The notes under the pieces were generated by a model. It ran no database searches. It was given only the letters and a program-made list of their open reading frames with translations, and was not told the origin of the DNA. Positions 37,495 through 46,482 of a DNA stretch of 64,000 nt are shown here, piece after piece. Positions within the stretch are counted from its first letter, which is position 1, and the number at the start of each line of letters is the position of its first letter. The position numbers and the translations under genes were made by a program. The stretch comes from Streptomyces marianii (GTDB lineage: Bacteria > Actinomycetota > Actinomycetes > Streptomycetales > Streptomycetaceae). The DNA is taken from contig NZ_VAWE01000001.1 in assembly GCF_005795905.1 (NCBI RefSeq), positions 3,580,001 to 3,644,000 of the forward strand, given 5' to 3'.

Positions 37495-38097
37495 ATGGCC
37501 TTCACTCTCCCGGCACCTCGCGTGCCGCTCGATGACGGCAGCACAAGGTGGTACAAGAACGAGCTTGGCTGGGCTACGGCCGAAGGGCCACCGCTACGGC
37601 TGATCACCGGGCTGCGGTTCGACGCGCTGCAGCTGCCGGCGGACGCCGGGAAGGCTCTGTTGCGGCGCTGCCGGCGCACCGGACCGGTCGCCAGGGCGGG
37701 AGACAGAATTCTGCTCCTGGTCGCCGCGGGCAGCGCCGAGGAGCTGCCCGGGCTGCTCGACTGGCTGGAGTGGGGCGGGATCGGCCTGGAGCTGACCGCC
37801 CTCGGGGCGGGCGGATCCGTGCCCGCGCCGATGCCCCCGGGGCTCGCGGTCCCGGCCTGGGCGCCTCAGGGGGCCGCCGTGTGGCTGCGGCCCCCGAAGC
37901 CGGGGCGCGAGGTGGAACCGTCACTGCCGGCGTTCGGCGCCGTGGGGCACCCGGGCGACGGGTCCGGGGGCGGTGGGGGCGCCCCCGACCTCGTACGGCT
38001 CGTGGACGCGGCGGCGAACGCCTGCCACAGGGCCCGTCTGCTGCGCGCGTATGCGGGCGGGCCGCACACGAACGCTCAGCCGTTGGCCTTCTCGTAG
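37495..38097 (+). CDS. SCO3374-family protein of unknown function
   Basis: A 200-residue soluble protein resembling the streptomycete family named after SCO3374, recognised by its place next to lsr2 and its N-terminal text (TRWYKNELGWATAEGPPLRLITGLRFDALQLPADAG). That segment recalls the N-terminal part of bifunctional primase-polymerase-like proteins, but no catalytic motif is evident. A Pro/Gly-rich linker (~125-165) separates a short C-terminal helix. Its last 22 bp overlap the 3' end of lsr2 on the other strand. Confidence 0.72.
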   Translation: MAFTLPAPRVPLDDGSTRWYKNELGWATAEGPPLRLITGLRFDALQLPADAGKALLRRCRRTGPVARAGDRILLLVAAGSAEELPGLLDWLEWGGIGLELTALGAGGSVPAPMPPGLAVPAWAPQGAAVWLRPPKPGREVEPSLPAFGAVGHPGDGSGGGGGAPDLVRLVDAAANACHRARLLRAYAGGPHTNAQPLAFS

Positions 38098-38414
38098 GCC
38101 TCACGGATCTCGGCGGGGACGCGGCCGCGGTCGTTGACGCTGTAGCCGTTCTCCTTCGCCCACTTCCGGATCTCCGCGGTGTCCTTGCTGCCCGTCGAGG
38201 TCGCGGCACGGCCCTTTCCGCGGCCGGCCGAGGCACGGCCGCCGGTACGCCGGCCGCCCTTGGTGTAGGGCTCGAGTAGACCGCGGAGCTTGTCCGCGTT
38301 GGCGGTGGTGAGGTCGATCTCGTAGGTCTTGCCGTCCAGAGCGAACGTCACGGTCTCGTCCGCCTCGCCGCCGTCGAGGTCATCGACAAGAAGGACCTGA
38401 ACCTTCTGTGCCAC
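38076..38414 (-). CDS. lsr2: Lsr2 nucleoid-associated protein
   Basis: H-NS-like silencer that coats A/T-rich DNA, often acquired genes. The 112-residue protein has the N-terminal oligomerisation domain (QKVQVLLVDDLDGGEADETVTFALDG), a basic Gly/Arg linker and the C-terminal DNA-binding domain with the AT-hook-like NDRGRVPAEI. The GTG reading MAQKVQVLL is chosen because AAAGGAA lies six bases before it; an ATG five codons upstream is less likely. The upstream 160 bp are comparatively A/T-rich, so Lsr2 may bind its own promoter. Confidence 0.95.
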   Translation of the reverse strand: MAQKVQVLLVDDLDGGEADETVTFALDGKTYEIDLTTANADKLRGLLEPYTKGGRRTGGRASAGRGKGRAATSTGSKDTAEIRKWAKENGYSVNDRGRVPAEIREAYEKANG

Positions 38415-38586
38415 CGGATTTCCTTTCATCGAAAATGCAGTACGCGGAAAGGAAACCGCTTTTCCCTGGAAAACACAAACCCTCGGCAGAGGTTCAGAAC
38501 CCGGGGAACGCGGGAAACGTACGCGATTCGGACATAGGGGTTCGGTGCCGGGCCGAGTCCCGCTTCCGCTTGCCGCCGAAGCGGCA

Positions 38587-39126
38587 TCACAGGTGCAGAA
38601 GCATCCGGCTGTTACCCAAGGTGTTCGGCTTCACCCGTTCGAGGCCGAGGAACTCGGCGACACCCTCGTCATAGGAACGCAGCAGCTCGCTGTAGACATC
38701 TCCGTCAACCGGGGTCTCCCCGATCTCCACGAACCCGTGCTTCGCGAAGAAGTCGACTTCGAAGGTCAGGCAGAATACCCGCCGCACACCCAGCCAGCGG
38801 GCGGTGTGCAGCAGCTTGCCGAGCACGTGGTGGCCGACGCCGGCACCCCTGAACTGGGGGTCCACCGCGAGGGTACGGACTTCGGCGAGGTCCTCCCACA
38901 TCACGTGGAGGGCACCGCAGCCGACCACCCGGGCGTCCGAGTCGCGTTCCGCGACCCAGAACTCCTGGATGTCCTCGTAAAGCGTCACGGTCGCTTTGTC
39001 GAGCAGGATACCTTCGCTCACGTACGGGTCCACGAGACGGCGCACGGCCGGCACATCGCCGGTCCTGGCCCGGCGGACCGTGACGGCATTTGCTGCGGCA
39101 TTGGGGGGCGACTGCTCTGACGACAT
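38587..39126 (-). CDS. GNAT N-acetyltransferase, short ArgA type
   Basis: A 179-residue GNAT protein resembling the single-domain amino-acid (glutamate) N-acetyltransferases of actinobacteria, the first step of arginine synthesis. The acetyl-CoA motif is RTLAVDPQFRGAGVGHHVLG, and RVFCLTFEVDFFAKHGFVEIGETP is typical of this subgroup, which lacks the kinase-like domain of classical ArgA. Activity on glutamate is inferred from similarity. No other arg gene is nearby. It starts at the ATG reading MSSEQSPP and is followed by nothing on its strand before lsr2. Confidence 0.82.
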   Translation of the reverse strand: MSSEQSPPNAAANAVTVRRARTGDVPAVRRLVDPYVSEGILLDKATVTLYEDIQEFWVAERDSDARVVGCGALHVMWEDLAEVRTLAVDPQFRGAGVGHHVLGKLLHTARWLGVRRVFCLTFEVDFFAKHGFVEIGETPVDGDVYSELLRSYDEGVAEFLGLERVKPNTLGNSRMLLHL

Positions 39127-39135
39127 GACCGGACG

Positions 39136-39609
39136 CTATCGCCCCGCCCCGCCCCCGCCGTCGGCGCCCTCGGCCTCCCGTTCGGGAGAACCTTCCGCCA
39201 CACCTCGTGGAGACCCTTCCCGCCCGGGCTCCGGAGCTTCTCCCTCGGGGTCGCGCTGGACGACGCGGATCGCGTCACGGAGCGCCTGGCGCTGCTCCGG
39301 CGACATCATGCCGAAGAAGGCGACAAGAGCCGCAGCGGGGTTGTCGCTCTTCGACCAGGCTTCGTTCATCAGTGCGGCCGAGTAGGCGGCCCGGGTGGAG
39401 ACCGCGGTATATCGATAGGCGCGGCCTTCGACTTCCCTGCGAACCCAGCCCTTCTGATGGAGATTGTCCATTACGGTCATGACCGTGGTGTAGGCGATGG
39501 ACCGTTCCTGCTGGAGATCTTCCAGCACTTCGCGCACCGTCACCGGGCGGTTCCATTGCCAGATGCGCGTCATGACGGCGTCTTCGAGCTCTCCCAATTG
39601 GCGGGGCAC
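39136..39609 (-). CDS. BlaI/MecI/CopY-type repressor
   Basis: A 157-residue winged-helix repressor. The DNA-binding domain is at ~5-80 (LGELEDAVMTRIWQWNRPVTVREVLEDLQ then YTTVMTVMDNLHQKGWVRREVEGRAYRYT) and the dimer helices follow (AALVAFFGMMSPEQRQAL). A ~35-residue Gly/Glu/Pro tail is disordered. In other bacteria the family controls beta-lactamase, wall or respiratory genes and is inactivated by BlaR proteases. No BlaR homologue is adjacent. Start is the GTG reading MPRQLGEL. A site resembling the palindrome before the M23 gene lies 11-27 bp upstream. Confidence 0.9.
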   Translation of the reverse strand: MPRQLGELEDAVMTRIWQWNRPVTVREVLEDLQQERSIAYTTVMTVMDNLHQKGWVRREVEGRAYRYTAVSTRAAYSAALMNEAWSKSDNPAAALVAFFGMMSPEQRQALRDAIRVVQRDPEGEAPEPGREGSPRGVAEGSPEREAEGADGGGGAGR

Positions 39610-39619
39610 ATCGCCACCA

Positions 39620-39636
39620 TAGTCGGAGATGTCGTA
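39620..39636. promoter_or_regulatory. Candidate BlaI-type autoregulatory site
   Basis: TAGTCGGAGATGTCGTA shares 13 of 17 positions, including the contiguous GAGATGTCGTA, with the palindrome upstream of the M23 peptidase (29241-29257, minus orientation). It covers the translation-initiation region of the BlaI-type gene. Confidence 0.5.
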
Positions 39637-39725
39637 ATGGTCGGCTATTGACGTACTTCGGGTACGAAAAAGGACGTACGACCGCGATGAGCCGTACGTC
39701 CTGAGAGAGCCGGTGCGGACCTGGG

Positions 39726-39914
39726 TCAGGCCTCGGTCGGACGGTCCGACGGCGCGGCCCCGCCGGCGGCCTCCGCGCGGGCGATCGCCGCGTCCACGGC
39801 AGCGTCCTCCTTGGCCTTGTTCGGACCGCCCTGGCTCTTCACGATCGTGACGACGAGGGCGGTGAAGAACGCGGCCATCACGACCGGGGGAAGGAGCGCG
39901 GATACGTAGTCCAT
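39726..39914 (-). CDS. Small single-pass membrane protein
   Basis: A 62-residue protein with one transmembrane helix at ~5-26 (SALLPPVVMAAFFTALVVTIV) and an acidic/Ala-rich cytoplasmic tail (KAKEDAAVDAAIARAEAAGG). The coding bias and ATG start look genuine. No family assigned. It lies between the BlaI-type gene and another unknown, all on the minus strand, and may be co-transcribed with the gene upstream. Confidence 0.65.
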   Translation of the reverse strand: MDYVSALLPPVVMAAFFTALVVTIVKSQGGPNKAKEDAAVDAAIARAEAAGGAAPSDRPTEA

Positions 39915-39928
39915 GCCCTCCAGAGTAG

Positions 39929-40576
39929 CTATCCGACGGCCCGCTTCTCCGGCGGGGGCGCCGGGCGGCGGCGCGGCGGGAAGACCTCGCCCGGGGTGGG
40001 GATGGGGCGCTCCGGGCGGGGAGCCGGGCGGGAGGGCTTCGGGGAGGCCGGGCGGGGCTCCTGCTTGTCACCGGCACCGGCACGGCCGCCGGGCAGGGCC
40101 TGCAGCCGCGCCCGGGACGGAGGCGCCGAGGGCGCGCGGGCGGCCGCGCGGTCCGCCGACCGGGCCCGTACGGACTCCTCGGCGAGGTCCTGGCAACGTT
40201 CCAGGAGCACCTCGGAGAGGGGTGTGGGGCGCAGGGAGCGCAGAGCCTCGAGATCCTCGGGCGCGGGCCCGTGGCCGGCGGCGAGGGCCTCGTGGAGGAG
40301 CTCCAGATAGCCGCCCGCAGAGCCGGGGAGGGCGTCGCGGTACCGCTCCAGGTCGGCGAACAGGAACGCCCGCAGCCGGCTCGCTTCGCGGACGGCCTCG
40401 TCCACGGACTGTGCGAGCCGCAGACACTCCTGGGCGGTGTTCGCGCCGGGACCGTCACCCCGGTCGGCGCGACGGGACTGGTCGGGGTTGAGGGCGATGG
40501 CGAGAGCGCGGCGGAGCACACGCAGTTCGTCCGCGCTGAACGCCATGCCGCCGCGGGATCCGTATGGCGTGGGCAT
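39929..40576 (-). CDS. Conserved protein of unknown function, helical with Pro-rich tail
   Basis: A 215-residue soluble protein, unassigned. Residues ~12-130 are predicted largely helical (AFSADELRVLRRALAIALNP, SVDEAVREASRLRAFLFADLERY). The last ~85 residues are Pro/Arg/Ala-rich and disordered, ending PPPEKRAVG. Start MPTPYGSRGG is chosen over a longer frame that lacks coding character; an internal ATG (MAFSADE) is also possible. Fourteen bases separate it from the small membrane protein downstream. Confidence 0.65.
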   Translation of the reverse strand: MPTPYGSRGGMAFSADELRVLRRALAIALNPDQSRRADRGDGPGANTAQECLRLAQSVDEAVREASRLRAFLFADLERYRDALPGSAGGYLELLHEALAAGHGPAPEDLEALRSLRPTPLSEVLLERCQDLAEESVRARSADRAAARAPSAPPSRARLQALPGGRAGAGDKQEPRPASPKPSRPAPRPERPIPTPGEVFPPRRRPAPPPEKRAVG

Positions 40577-40701
40577 GGGCCGACGATACGCGCTAATCGG
40601 ACAAAATTCGTTTAACGTCACATTGACGGCGCGGCGTGCAGTGCGGCGACGGTGTGCGCGGGCCTTGCGTGCGGGCGCCCGGGGCGCGCCCGCACACCGG
40701 C

Positions 40702-41499
40702 TCACATTCGGGAGACGTTCCGCTCGTAGACCAGGCGCAGGCCGATCAAGGTCAGCCACGGCTCGTGCTCGTCGATCGCGGAGGACTCGCCGAGGACCAT
40801 CGGGGCCAGGCCGCCGGTGGCGATCACGGTCACGTCCTCCGGGTCGTCCGCCAGCTCGCGCTTCATGCGCTGGACGACGCCGTCCACCTGGCCGGCGAAG
40901 CCGTAGACGATGCCCGCCTGCATGGCCTCGACCGTGTTCTTGCCGATCACGCTGCGCGGGCGGGCCAGTTCGATCTTGCGGAGCTGGGCGCCCTTGACGC
41001 CGAGGGCCTCGACGGAGATCTCGATGCCGGGGGCGATGACGCCGCCCGCGTACTCACCGCGGGCACTGACCGCGTCGAAGGTCGTCGCCGTGCCGAAGTC
41101 GACGACGATCGCAGGGCCGCCGTAGAGCTCGACGGCCGCGACCGCGTTGATGATGCGGTCCGCGCCGACCTCCTTCGGGTTGTCCATCAGGATCGGCACT
41201 CCGGTCTTGATACCGGGCTCGACGAGCACCGCGGGCACGTCGCCGTAGTAGCGCCGGGTCACCTCGCGGAGCTCGTGGAGCACCGAGGGCACGGTGGCGC
41301 AGATCGCGATGCCCTCGATGCCGTCGCCCAGCTCCTCGCCGAGCAGCGGGTGCATGCCCATCAGGCCGTTGAGGAGCACGGCCAGTTCGTCGGCCGTGCG
41401 GCGCGGGTCGGTGGAGACGCGCCAGTGCTCGACGATGTCCTCGCCGTCGAAGAGGCCGAGGACGGTGTGGGTGTTGCCGACGTCGATGGTGAGCAGCAT
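40702..41499 (-). CDS. coaX: Type III pantothenate kinase
   Basis: First enzyme of CoA synthesis, phosphorylating pantothenate. The 265-residue ASKHA-fold protein has DVGNTHTVLGLFDG (phosphate 1), GADRIINAVAA and VDFGTATTFDAVS (phosphate 2 region). Type III enzymes use a monovalent cation and resist CoA feedback. It is the last gene of the minus-strand cofactor operon, 4 bp after nadC. panC in the same operon supplies its substrate, so the CoA branch is grouped with NAD synthesis. Confidence 0.95.
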   Translation of the reverse strand: MLLTIDVGNTHTVLGLFDGEDIVEHWRVSTDPRRTADELAVLLNGLMGMHPLLGEELGDGIEGIAICATVPSVLHELREVTRRYYGDVPAVLVEPGIKTGVPILMDNPKEVGADRIINAVAAVELYGGPAIVVDFGTATTFDAVSARGEYAGGVIAPGIEISVEALGVKGAQLRKIELARPRSVIGKNTVEAMQAGIVYGFAGQVDGVVQRMKRELADDPEDVTVIATGGLAPMVLGESSAIDEHEPWLTLIGLRLVYERNVSRM

Positions 41500-41503
41500 C
41501 GGA

Positions 41504-42529
41504 TCAGACCCCGGCCTCTCGCAGGTCGAGACCGATGTCGAGGATCGCGGAGGAGTGGGTGAGCGCCCCGACCGCGAGGTAGTCCACTCCCGTCTCGGCG
41601 TAGGCCCGGGCGTTCGCCAGGGTGAGCCGGCCGGAGGACTCCAGGACCGCGCGCCTGGCGACGATCGCGACGGCCTCGGCGGTCTCCACCGGCGTGAAGT
41701 TGTCCAGGAGGATCAGGTCAGCGCCCGCGTCCAGGACCTCGCGGACCTGGTGGAGGGTGTCCACCTCGACCTCGACGGGCAGGTCCGGGGTGCCCAGCTC
41801 GGCCAGCGTCTCCCGGACGGCCTTGAACGCCTGGGCCACGCCGCCCGCGGCGACCACGTGGTTGTCCTTGACGAGGGCCGCGTCGGACAGTGACATGCGG
41901 TGGTTGACGCCGCCGCCGCAGCGCACCGCGTACTTCTCAAGGGCGCGCAGGCCCGGAGTCGTCTTGCGGGTGTCGCGCACGCGCGCGCCGGTGCCCTCGA
42001 GCGCGTCGGCCCAGGCGCGGGTGGCGCTGGCGATGCCCGAGAGGCGGCACAGCAGGTTCAGGGCGCTGCGCTCTCCGGTGAGCAGGTCCCGGGTGCGGGC
42101 GGTGACGGAGATGAGCTTCTGGCCCGGCTCGACGCGGTCGCCGTCCTCGACGTGGCGCTCGACCTCGAACTCGTCGGTGCAGACGATCGAGAGCACCGCC
42201 TCGGCGATGCGCAGACCCGCGACGACGCCCGACTCACGGGCGGTGAAGTCGCCGGTGGCGACCGCGTCCTCGGGGACGGTGGCGACGGTCGTCACGTCCA
42301 CTCCGCCGTCGAGGTCCTCCTCGATGGCGAGGTGCGCGATGTCCTCGACCTGTACGGGGTCGAGGCCGGACTCGGCCAGCAGCCCGGCGAGGGCGGGGTC
42401 CAGGCCGCACTCGTACACCTCGTCGCCGCAGCCGCAGTCGTCGCCGCAGCCCTGCTCCTCGGCGGCGCGGGCGCCGATCTGGATCAGCGGGACGTCCACG
42501 GGCTCCGGACGTTCTTCGGACGTGCTCAC
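41504..42529 (-). CDS. nadC: Nicotinate-nucleotide diphosphorylase (carboxylating), Cys-rich N-terminus
   Basis: Converts quinolinate and PRPP to nicotinate mononucleotide in de novo NAD synthesis. The 341-residue protein has the quinolinate phosphoribosyltransferase domain from ~50, with RDTRKTTPGLRALEKYAVRCGGGVNHRMSL and KDNHV forming the active site and the barrel end NFTPVETAEA. An extra ~45-residue N-terminus carries Cys28, 32, 34 and 41 (QGCGDDCGCGDEVYEC), which is not part of the usual enzyme. It starts with GTG two bases after nadB ends. Confidence 0.95.
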   Translation of the reverse strand: MSTSEERPEPVDVPLIQIGARAAEEQGCGDDCGCGDEVYECGLDPALAGLLAESGLDPVQVEDIAHLAIEEDLDGGVDVTTVATVPEDAVATGDFTARESGVVAGLRIAEAVLSIVCTDEFEVERHVEDGDRVEPGQKLISVTARTRDLLTGERSALNLLCRLSGIASATRAWADALEGTGARVRDTRKTTPGLRALEKYAVRCGGGVNHRMSLSDAALVKDNHVVAAGGVAQAFKAVRETLAELGTPDLPVEVEVDTLHQVREVLDAGADLILLDNFTPVETAEAVAIVARRAVLESSGRLTLANARAYAETGVDYLAVGALTHSSAILDIGLDLREAGV

Positions 42530-42531
42530 TG

Positions 42532-44325
42532 TTACGGCTCCCTGTCGGCGGTGGGGGTGGGGACGAAGGCGGGACGGGTGGGCGGGAAGACCTCAGTCGC
42601 CGTGCGGCGCACCACGAGGCGGCGGTCGGGGGTGAGGCGCACGACGATATGACGGCGCCACCCGGCGTCATCCCGCCCGGGGTGGTCCTCGCGCCAGTGG
42701 CAGCCGCGCGTCTCCGTCCGCTCGTGGGCGGCGGCGACCAGCACCCGGGCGACGAGCAGCAGATTGGTGGCCTCCCAGGACTCGACGCCCGGTTCGGCGG
42801 CCTTGTCGAACTCCTCGGCGTCGTGCAGCGCGGACAGGTGCAGCGCCTCCAGGGCGTCCGCCGCGTCGTCCAGGCTCGCCGCGGAGCGCAGCACTCCGGC
42901 GCCGTTCGTCATGATCCGCTGGATCTCGCGCCGGGCCTCGGGCACGAGGAGCGGTACGGGGCCCCGGGAACCCCCCTCCGCCGGGGCGCCGGCCGCGAGC
43001 CCCGGCCGGCTGTCCGCCACGGCCGCGACGGGCGGGGAGCCGTCGGTACCGGCCGGCGGGACGGGCCCGTGCGCATGGGTCTCCGCGATCGTCCTCGCGA
43101 TGCGTTCCGCGAAGACGAGGCCCTCCAGGAGGGAGTTGGAGGCCAGCCGGTTGGCGCCGTGGACACCGGTGCAGGCGACCTCGCCGCAGGCGTAGAGGCC
43201 GGGGACGGTCGTACGGCCGTGGAGGTCGGTGCGGACACCGCCGGAGGCGTAGTGGGCGGCCGGGGCGACCGGGATCGGCTCGGTGACCGGGTCGATGCCG
43301 TGGGCGCGGCAGGCGGCGAGGATGGTGGGGAACCGGTTCTCCCACATCTCGGCGCCGAAGTGGCGGGCGTCCAGGAACATGTGGTCCGCGCCCTGCTCCT
43401 GCATGCGGCGCATGATGCCCTTGGCCACGATGTCCCGGGGGGCGAGCTCGGCCAGTTCGTGCTGCCCCACCATGAAGCGGGTGCCGGACGCGTCGACGAG
43501 ATGGGCGCCCTCACCCCGCACCGCCTCGGAGACCAACGGCTGCTGGCCCTCGGAGTCCGGGCCGAGCCAGAGCACCGTCGGGTGGAACTGGACGAACTCG
43601 AGGTCGCTCACCTCGGCGCCGGCGCGCAGCGCGAGCGCGACGCCGTCGCCGGTCGACACCGGCGGGTTGGTGGTGGCGGAGAAGACCTGGCCCATGCCGC
43701 CGGTCGCCAGGACCACGGCGGGGGCGTGCACCGCGCCGACGCCGTCGTGCTGGCCCTCGCCCATGACGTGCAGGGTGATGCCGGCCGTACGGCCCTCCGC
43801 GTCGGTCAGCAGGTCGAGCACCAGCGCGTGCTCGATGACGCGGACCGCGCCGTCACGTATCGCCGTGACCAGCGCGCGGGAGATCTCCGCGCCCGTGGCG
43901 TCGCCTCCCGCGTGGGCGATGCGGCGGCGGTGGTGGCCGCCCTCGCGGGTCAGCGCGATGCCTCCGGCGCCGTCGGTGTCGAACCGCGCGCCGGTCGCGA
44001 TCAGCCGCCGCACGGCGTCCGGGCCCTCGGTGACGAGCGTGCGCACCGCCTCCCCGTCGCACAGCCCGGCGCCCGCGACGAGGGTGTCGCCGAGATGCTG
44101 CTCGGGGGTGTCGCCCTCGCCGAGCGCCGCGGCGATGCCGCCCTGGGCCCAGCGGGTGGATCCGTCGTCCAGGAGCGCCTTCGTGACCACGACGGTGCGC
44201 AGGCCCTCGGCCCTGCAGCGGAGTGCCGCCGTGAGTCCCGCGACGCCCGATCCGACCACGACGACGTCCGCGTCGATGGCCCAGCCGGGGGCCGGGGCGT
44301 TCAGCCGTATACCGGTGCTCGTCAC
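42532..44325 (-). CDS. nadB: L-aspartate oxidase
   Basis: FAD enzyme oxidising aspartate to iminoaspartate, the first step of NAD synthesis. The 597-residue protein has the FAD Rossmann motif [17 protein letters not shown], the substrate loop [69 protein letters not shown] near the C-terminal part, and an ~35-residue Pro/Gly-rich insert after it. GTG start overlaps the panC stop by 4 bp. nadA, the quinolinate synthase expected between NadB and NadC activities, is not in the window. Confidence 0.95.
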   Translation of the reverse strand: MTSTGIRLNAPAPGWAIDADVVVVGSGVAGLTAALRCRAEGLRTVVVTKALLDDGSTRWAQGGIAAALGEGDTPEQHLGDTLVAGAGLCDGEAVRTLVTEGPDAVRRLIATGARFDTDGAGGIALTREGGHHRRRIAHAGGDATGAEISRALVTAIRDGAVRVIEHALVLDLLTDAEGRTAGITLHVMGEGQHDGVGAVHAPAVVLATGGMGQVFSATTNPPVSTGDGVALALRAGAEVSDLEFVQFHPTVLWLGPDSEGQQPLVSEAVRGEGAHLVDASGTRFMVGQHELAELAPRDIVAKGIMRRMQEQGADHMFLDARHFGAEMWENRFPTILAACRAHGIDPVTEPIPVAPAAHYASGGVRTDLHGRTTVPGLYACGEVACTGVHGANRLASNSLLEGLVFAERIARTIAETHAHGPVPPAGTDGSPPVAAVADSRPGLAAGAPAEGGSRGPVPLLVPEARREIQRIMTNGAGVLRSAASLDDAADALEALHLSALHDAEEFDKAAEPGVESWEATNLLLVARVLVAAAHERTETRGCHWREDHPGRDDAGWRRHIVVRLTPDRRLVVRRTATEVFPPTRPAFVPTPTADREP

Positions 44326-45320
44326 GAGGCGGCTCCGAAGGTCAGGGGGATGTTGTCGATCAGGCGGGTCGTGCCGACCCGTGCGGCGACGGCCATGATC
44401 GCCTCGCCGGTGTGGCCGTCGGCGACCTCGGAGAAGTCGGCCGGGTCGACCAGGGCGAGATAGTCGAGGACGAGGGGCGACGAGGACTTGGCGGCCTCGT
44501 CGAGAACGGCTCGCGCCGCGGCCCGCACCGCGTCGGCTCCGCCGCCGGGCTGGGCGACGGCGACCGCGTGGGCGTCTGCGGCCGCCCTGGCCTCGCCGAG
44601 CGCGGACAGCGCGGCGGCCCGGGCGTTGGACGCGGGCGCCGACTCGGCCCGGGCCCGCAGGGCGACCTGCGCGGCGAGCCGGTCGCGGGCGGCGAAGAGG
44701 GCCCGGGACAGCGCCAGGGCGGTGTGGCGCTCCTCCGTCGAGAGGTAGCGGTTGCGGCTGGAGAGGGCGAGGCCGTCCGGCTCCCGCACGGTCGGCACCC
44801 CGACGATCTCCACCGGGAAGTCCAGGTCCCGGACCATACGGCGGATCAGGGCGAGCTGCTGTGCGTCCTTCTGCCCGTACAGCGCCGTGTCGGGACGGGT
44901 GAGGTGCAGCAGTTTGGCGACGACGGTCAGCATCCCGTCGAAGTGGCCGGGCCGGGAGGCGCCCTCGAGGAGTTCGCCCATCGGGCCGGCGGTGATCCGG
45001 ACCTGGGGCTCGCCTCCCGGGTACACCTCGTCGGCCGAGGGGGCGAAGACGGCGTCGGCGCCCGCTTCCGCCGCGGTCTTGAGATCCGCTTCGAGGGTGC
45101 GCGGATAGCGGTCGAGATCCTCGCCCGCGCCGAACTGCAGCGGGTTCACGAAGACCGTGACGACGACCTGTCCCGCCGGCCCGACCAGCGACCGGGCGGT
45201 ACGGACCAGGGTGGCGTGGCCGTCGTGGAGGGCGCCCATGGTCATGACGACGGCGCGGCGGGCGGGCGCCGCCGGGGCGAGGGCGTGCAACTCCGCCGCG
45301 GTGCGCAGGGGGGTGATCAT
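44322..45320 (-). CDS. panC: Pantoate-beta-alanine ligase
   Basis: Joins pantoate and beta-alanine with ATP to give pantothenate. The 332-residue protein has the nucleotidyltransferase HIGH-like motif MGALHDGH (28-35), [19 protein letters not shown], and the KMSKS-like LSSRNRYLS. The C-terminal domain has a ~30-residue Ala-rich insertion ([19 protein letters not shown]) compared with short PanCs. It overlaps both neighbours by 4 bp, so translation is coupled through DUF2520-panC-nadB. Confidence 0.94.
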   Translation of the reverse strand: MITPLRTAAELHALAPAAPARRAVVMTMGALHDGHATLVRTARSLVGPAGQVVVTVFVNPLQFGAGEDLDRYPRTLEADLKTAAEAGADAVFAPSADEVYPGGEPQVRITAGPMGELLEGASRPGHFDGMLTVVAKLLHLTRPDTALYGQKDAQQLALIRRMVRDLDFPVEIVGVPTVREPDGLALSSRNRYLSTEERHTALALSRALFAARDRLAAQVALRARAESAPASNARAAALSALGEARAAADAHAVAVAQPGGGADAVRAAARAVLDEAAKSSSPLVLDYLALVDPADFSEVADGHTGEAIMAVAARVGTTRLIDNIPLTFGAAS

Positions 45321-46309
45321 CGGTCGCTCTCTCCGTCCGAGGCGCCCGGGCCGTCCGTGTGGCCCCGGCCGTCCGCGGCGTCGTGGCCGTCCGCGAGGAC
45401 CACCAGCAGGTCCTCGGCGAGTTCGGGCTTGAGCAGGCCGTGCGCGAGGGCGCGGTCCGCGGTCGCCCGTGCCATGGCCAGATAGCCGGCGACCATGCCC
45501 GGGGCGTGCTCGCGCAGCTCGGACACATGGGCCGCCACGGTCCCGGCGTCACCGCGTGACACCGGCCCGGTCAGCGCGGCGTCGCCCGAGCGCAGGGCGT
45601 TGTCGAGCGCGGCGCCGAGCAGCGGGCCGAGCATCCGGTCCGGGGCCGAGACCCCGGCGGTGCGCAGCAGTTCCATGGACTGGGCGACCAGGGTGACCAG
45701 GTGGTTCGCGCCGAGGGCGAGGCCGGCGTGGTACAGCGGGCGGGCGGCCTCCTCGATCCACTCGGGCTCCCCGCCCATCTCGATGACGAGGGCCTCCGCG
45801 GCGAGCCTCAGCTCCTCGGGCGCGGTGACGCCGAAGGAGCAGCCGGCCAGCCGCTGGACGTCCACGGAGGTGCCCGTGAAGGTCATGGCGGGGTGCAGGG
45901 CGAGCGGGAGCGCCCCGGCCCTCCGGGCGGGGTCGAGGACCGCAGCGCCGTACCGTCCGGAGGTGTGCACCAGCAGCTGGCCGGGGCGCACGGCACCGGT
46001 CTCCGCCAGCCCCTCGACCAGTCCGGGCAGCACGTCGTCGGGAACGGTCAGCAGCACCAGCTCGGCGCGCGCGAGCACCTCCGCCGGGGGGACCAGCGGC
46101 ACGCCGGGCAGCATCGCGTCGGCCCGGCGCAGGGACGCGTCGGAGACCCCGGAGACGGCCACGGGGCGGTGGCCGGCGAGCTGGAGGGATGCGGCCAACG
46201 CCGGGCCGACGCGGCCGGCGCCGACGACACCCACGGCGAGGCGGGCCGGACGGTCCTTGGGCTCGACCGGCTCCTGTGCCGGTGGTGTTGCTGGCGATGG
46301 TGCGTTCAC
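45317..46309 (-). CDS. Rossmann-like and DUF2520 domain protein
   Basis: A 330-residue protein with an N-terminal NADP-type Rossmann fold ([21 protein letters not shown] near residue 25) and a C-terminal 6-phosphogluconate-dehydrogenase-like helical DUF2520 domain ([21 protein letters not shown]). The family resembles ketopantoate reductases or pyrroline-carboxylate reductases and is often next to pan genes, so a dehydrogenase role in pantoate supply is plausible but unproven. GTG start follows GGAAGG. First gene of the cofactor operon; divergent from the lyase gene. Confidence 0.85.
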   Translation of the reverse strand: MNAPSPATPPAQEPVEPKDRPARLAVGVVGAGRVGPALAASLQLAGHRPVAVSGVSDASLRRADAMLPGVPLVPPAEVLARAELVLLTVPDDVLPGLVEGLAETGAVRPGQLLVHTSGRYGAAVLDPARRAGALPLALHPAMTFTGTSVDVQRLAGCSFGVTAPEELRLAAEALVIEMGGEPEWIEEAARPLYHAGLALGANHLVTLVAQSMELLRTAGVSAPDRMLGPLLGAALDNALRSGDAALTGPVSRGDAGTVAAHVSELREHAPGMVAGYLAMARATADRALAHGLLKPELAEDLLVVLADGHDAADGRGHTDGPGASDGESDR

Positions 46310-46482
46310 GCGCGGCCTTCCGTTCCAGTCCGCAGGGGGTACCGGACGATTCCTCGCCATGCTACGCCAGCGTTTCGACGGGGTTCCGCTTGTCCACAGG
46401 CTGTGGAGGCGGTGCCGGCAACGGACGGACGGGGCCTGTGGACAACGGCACGGGACGGCCCGGTGTGAGCGATCATCGCAGC

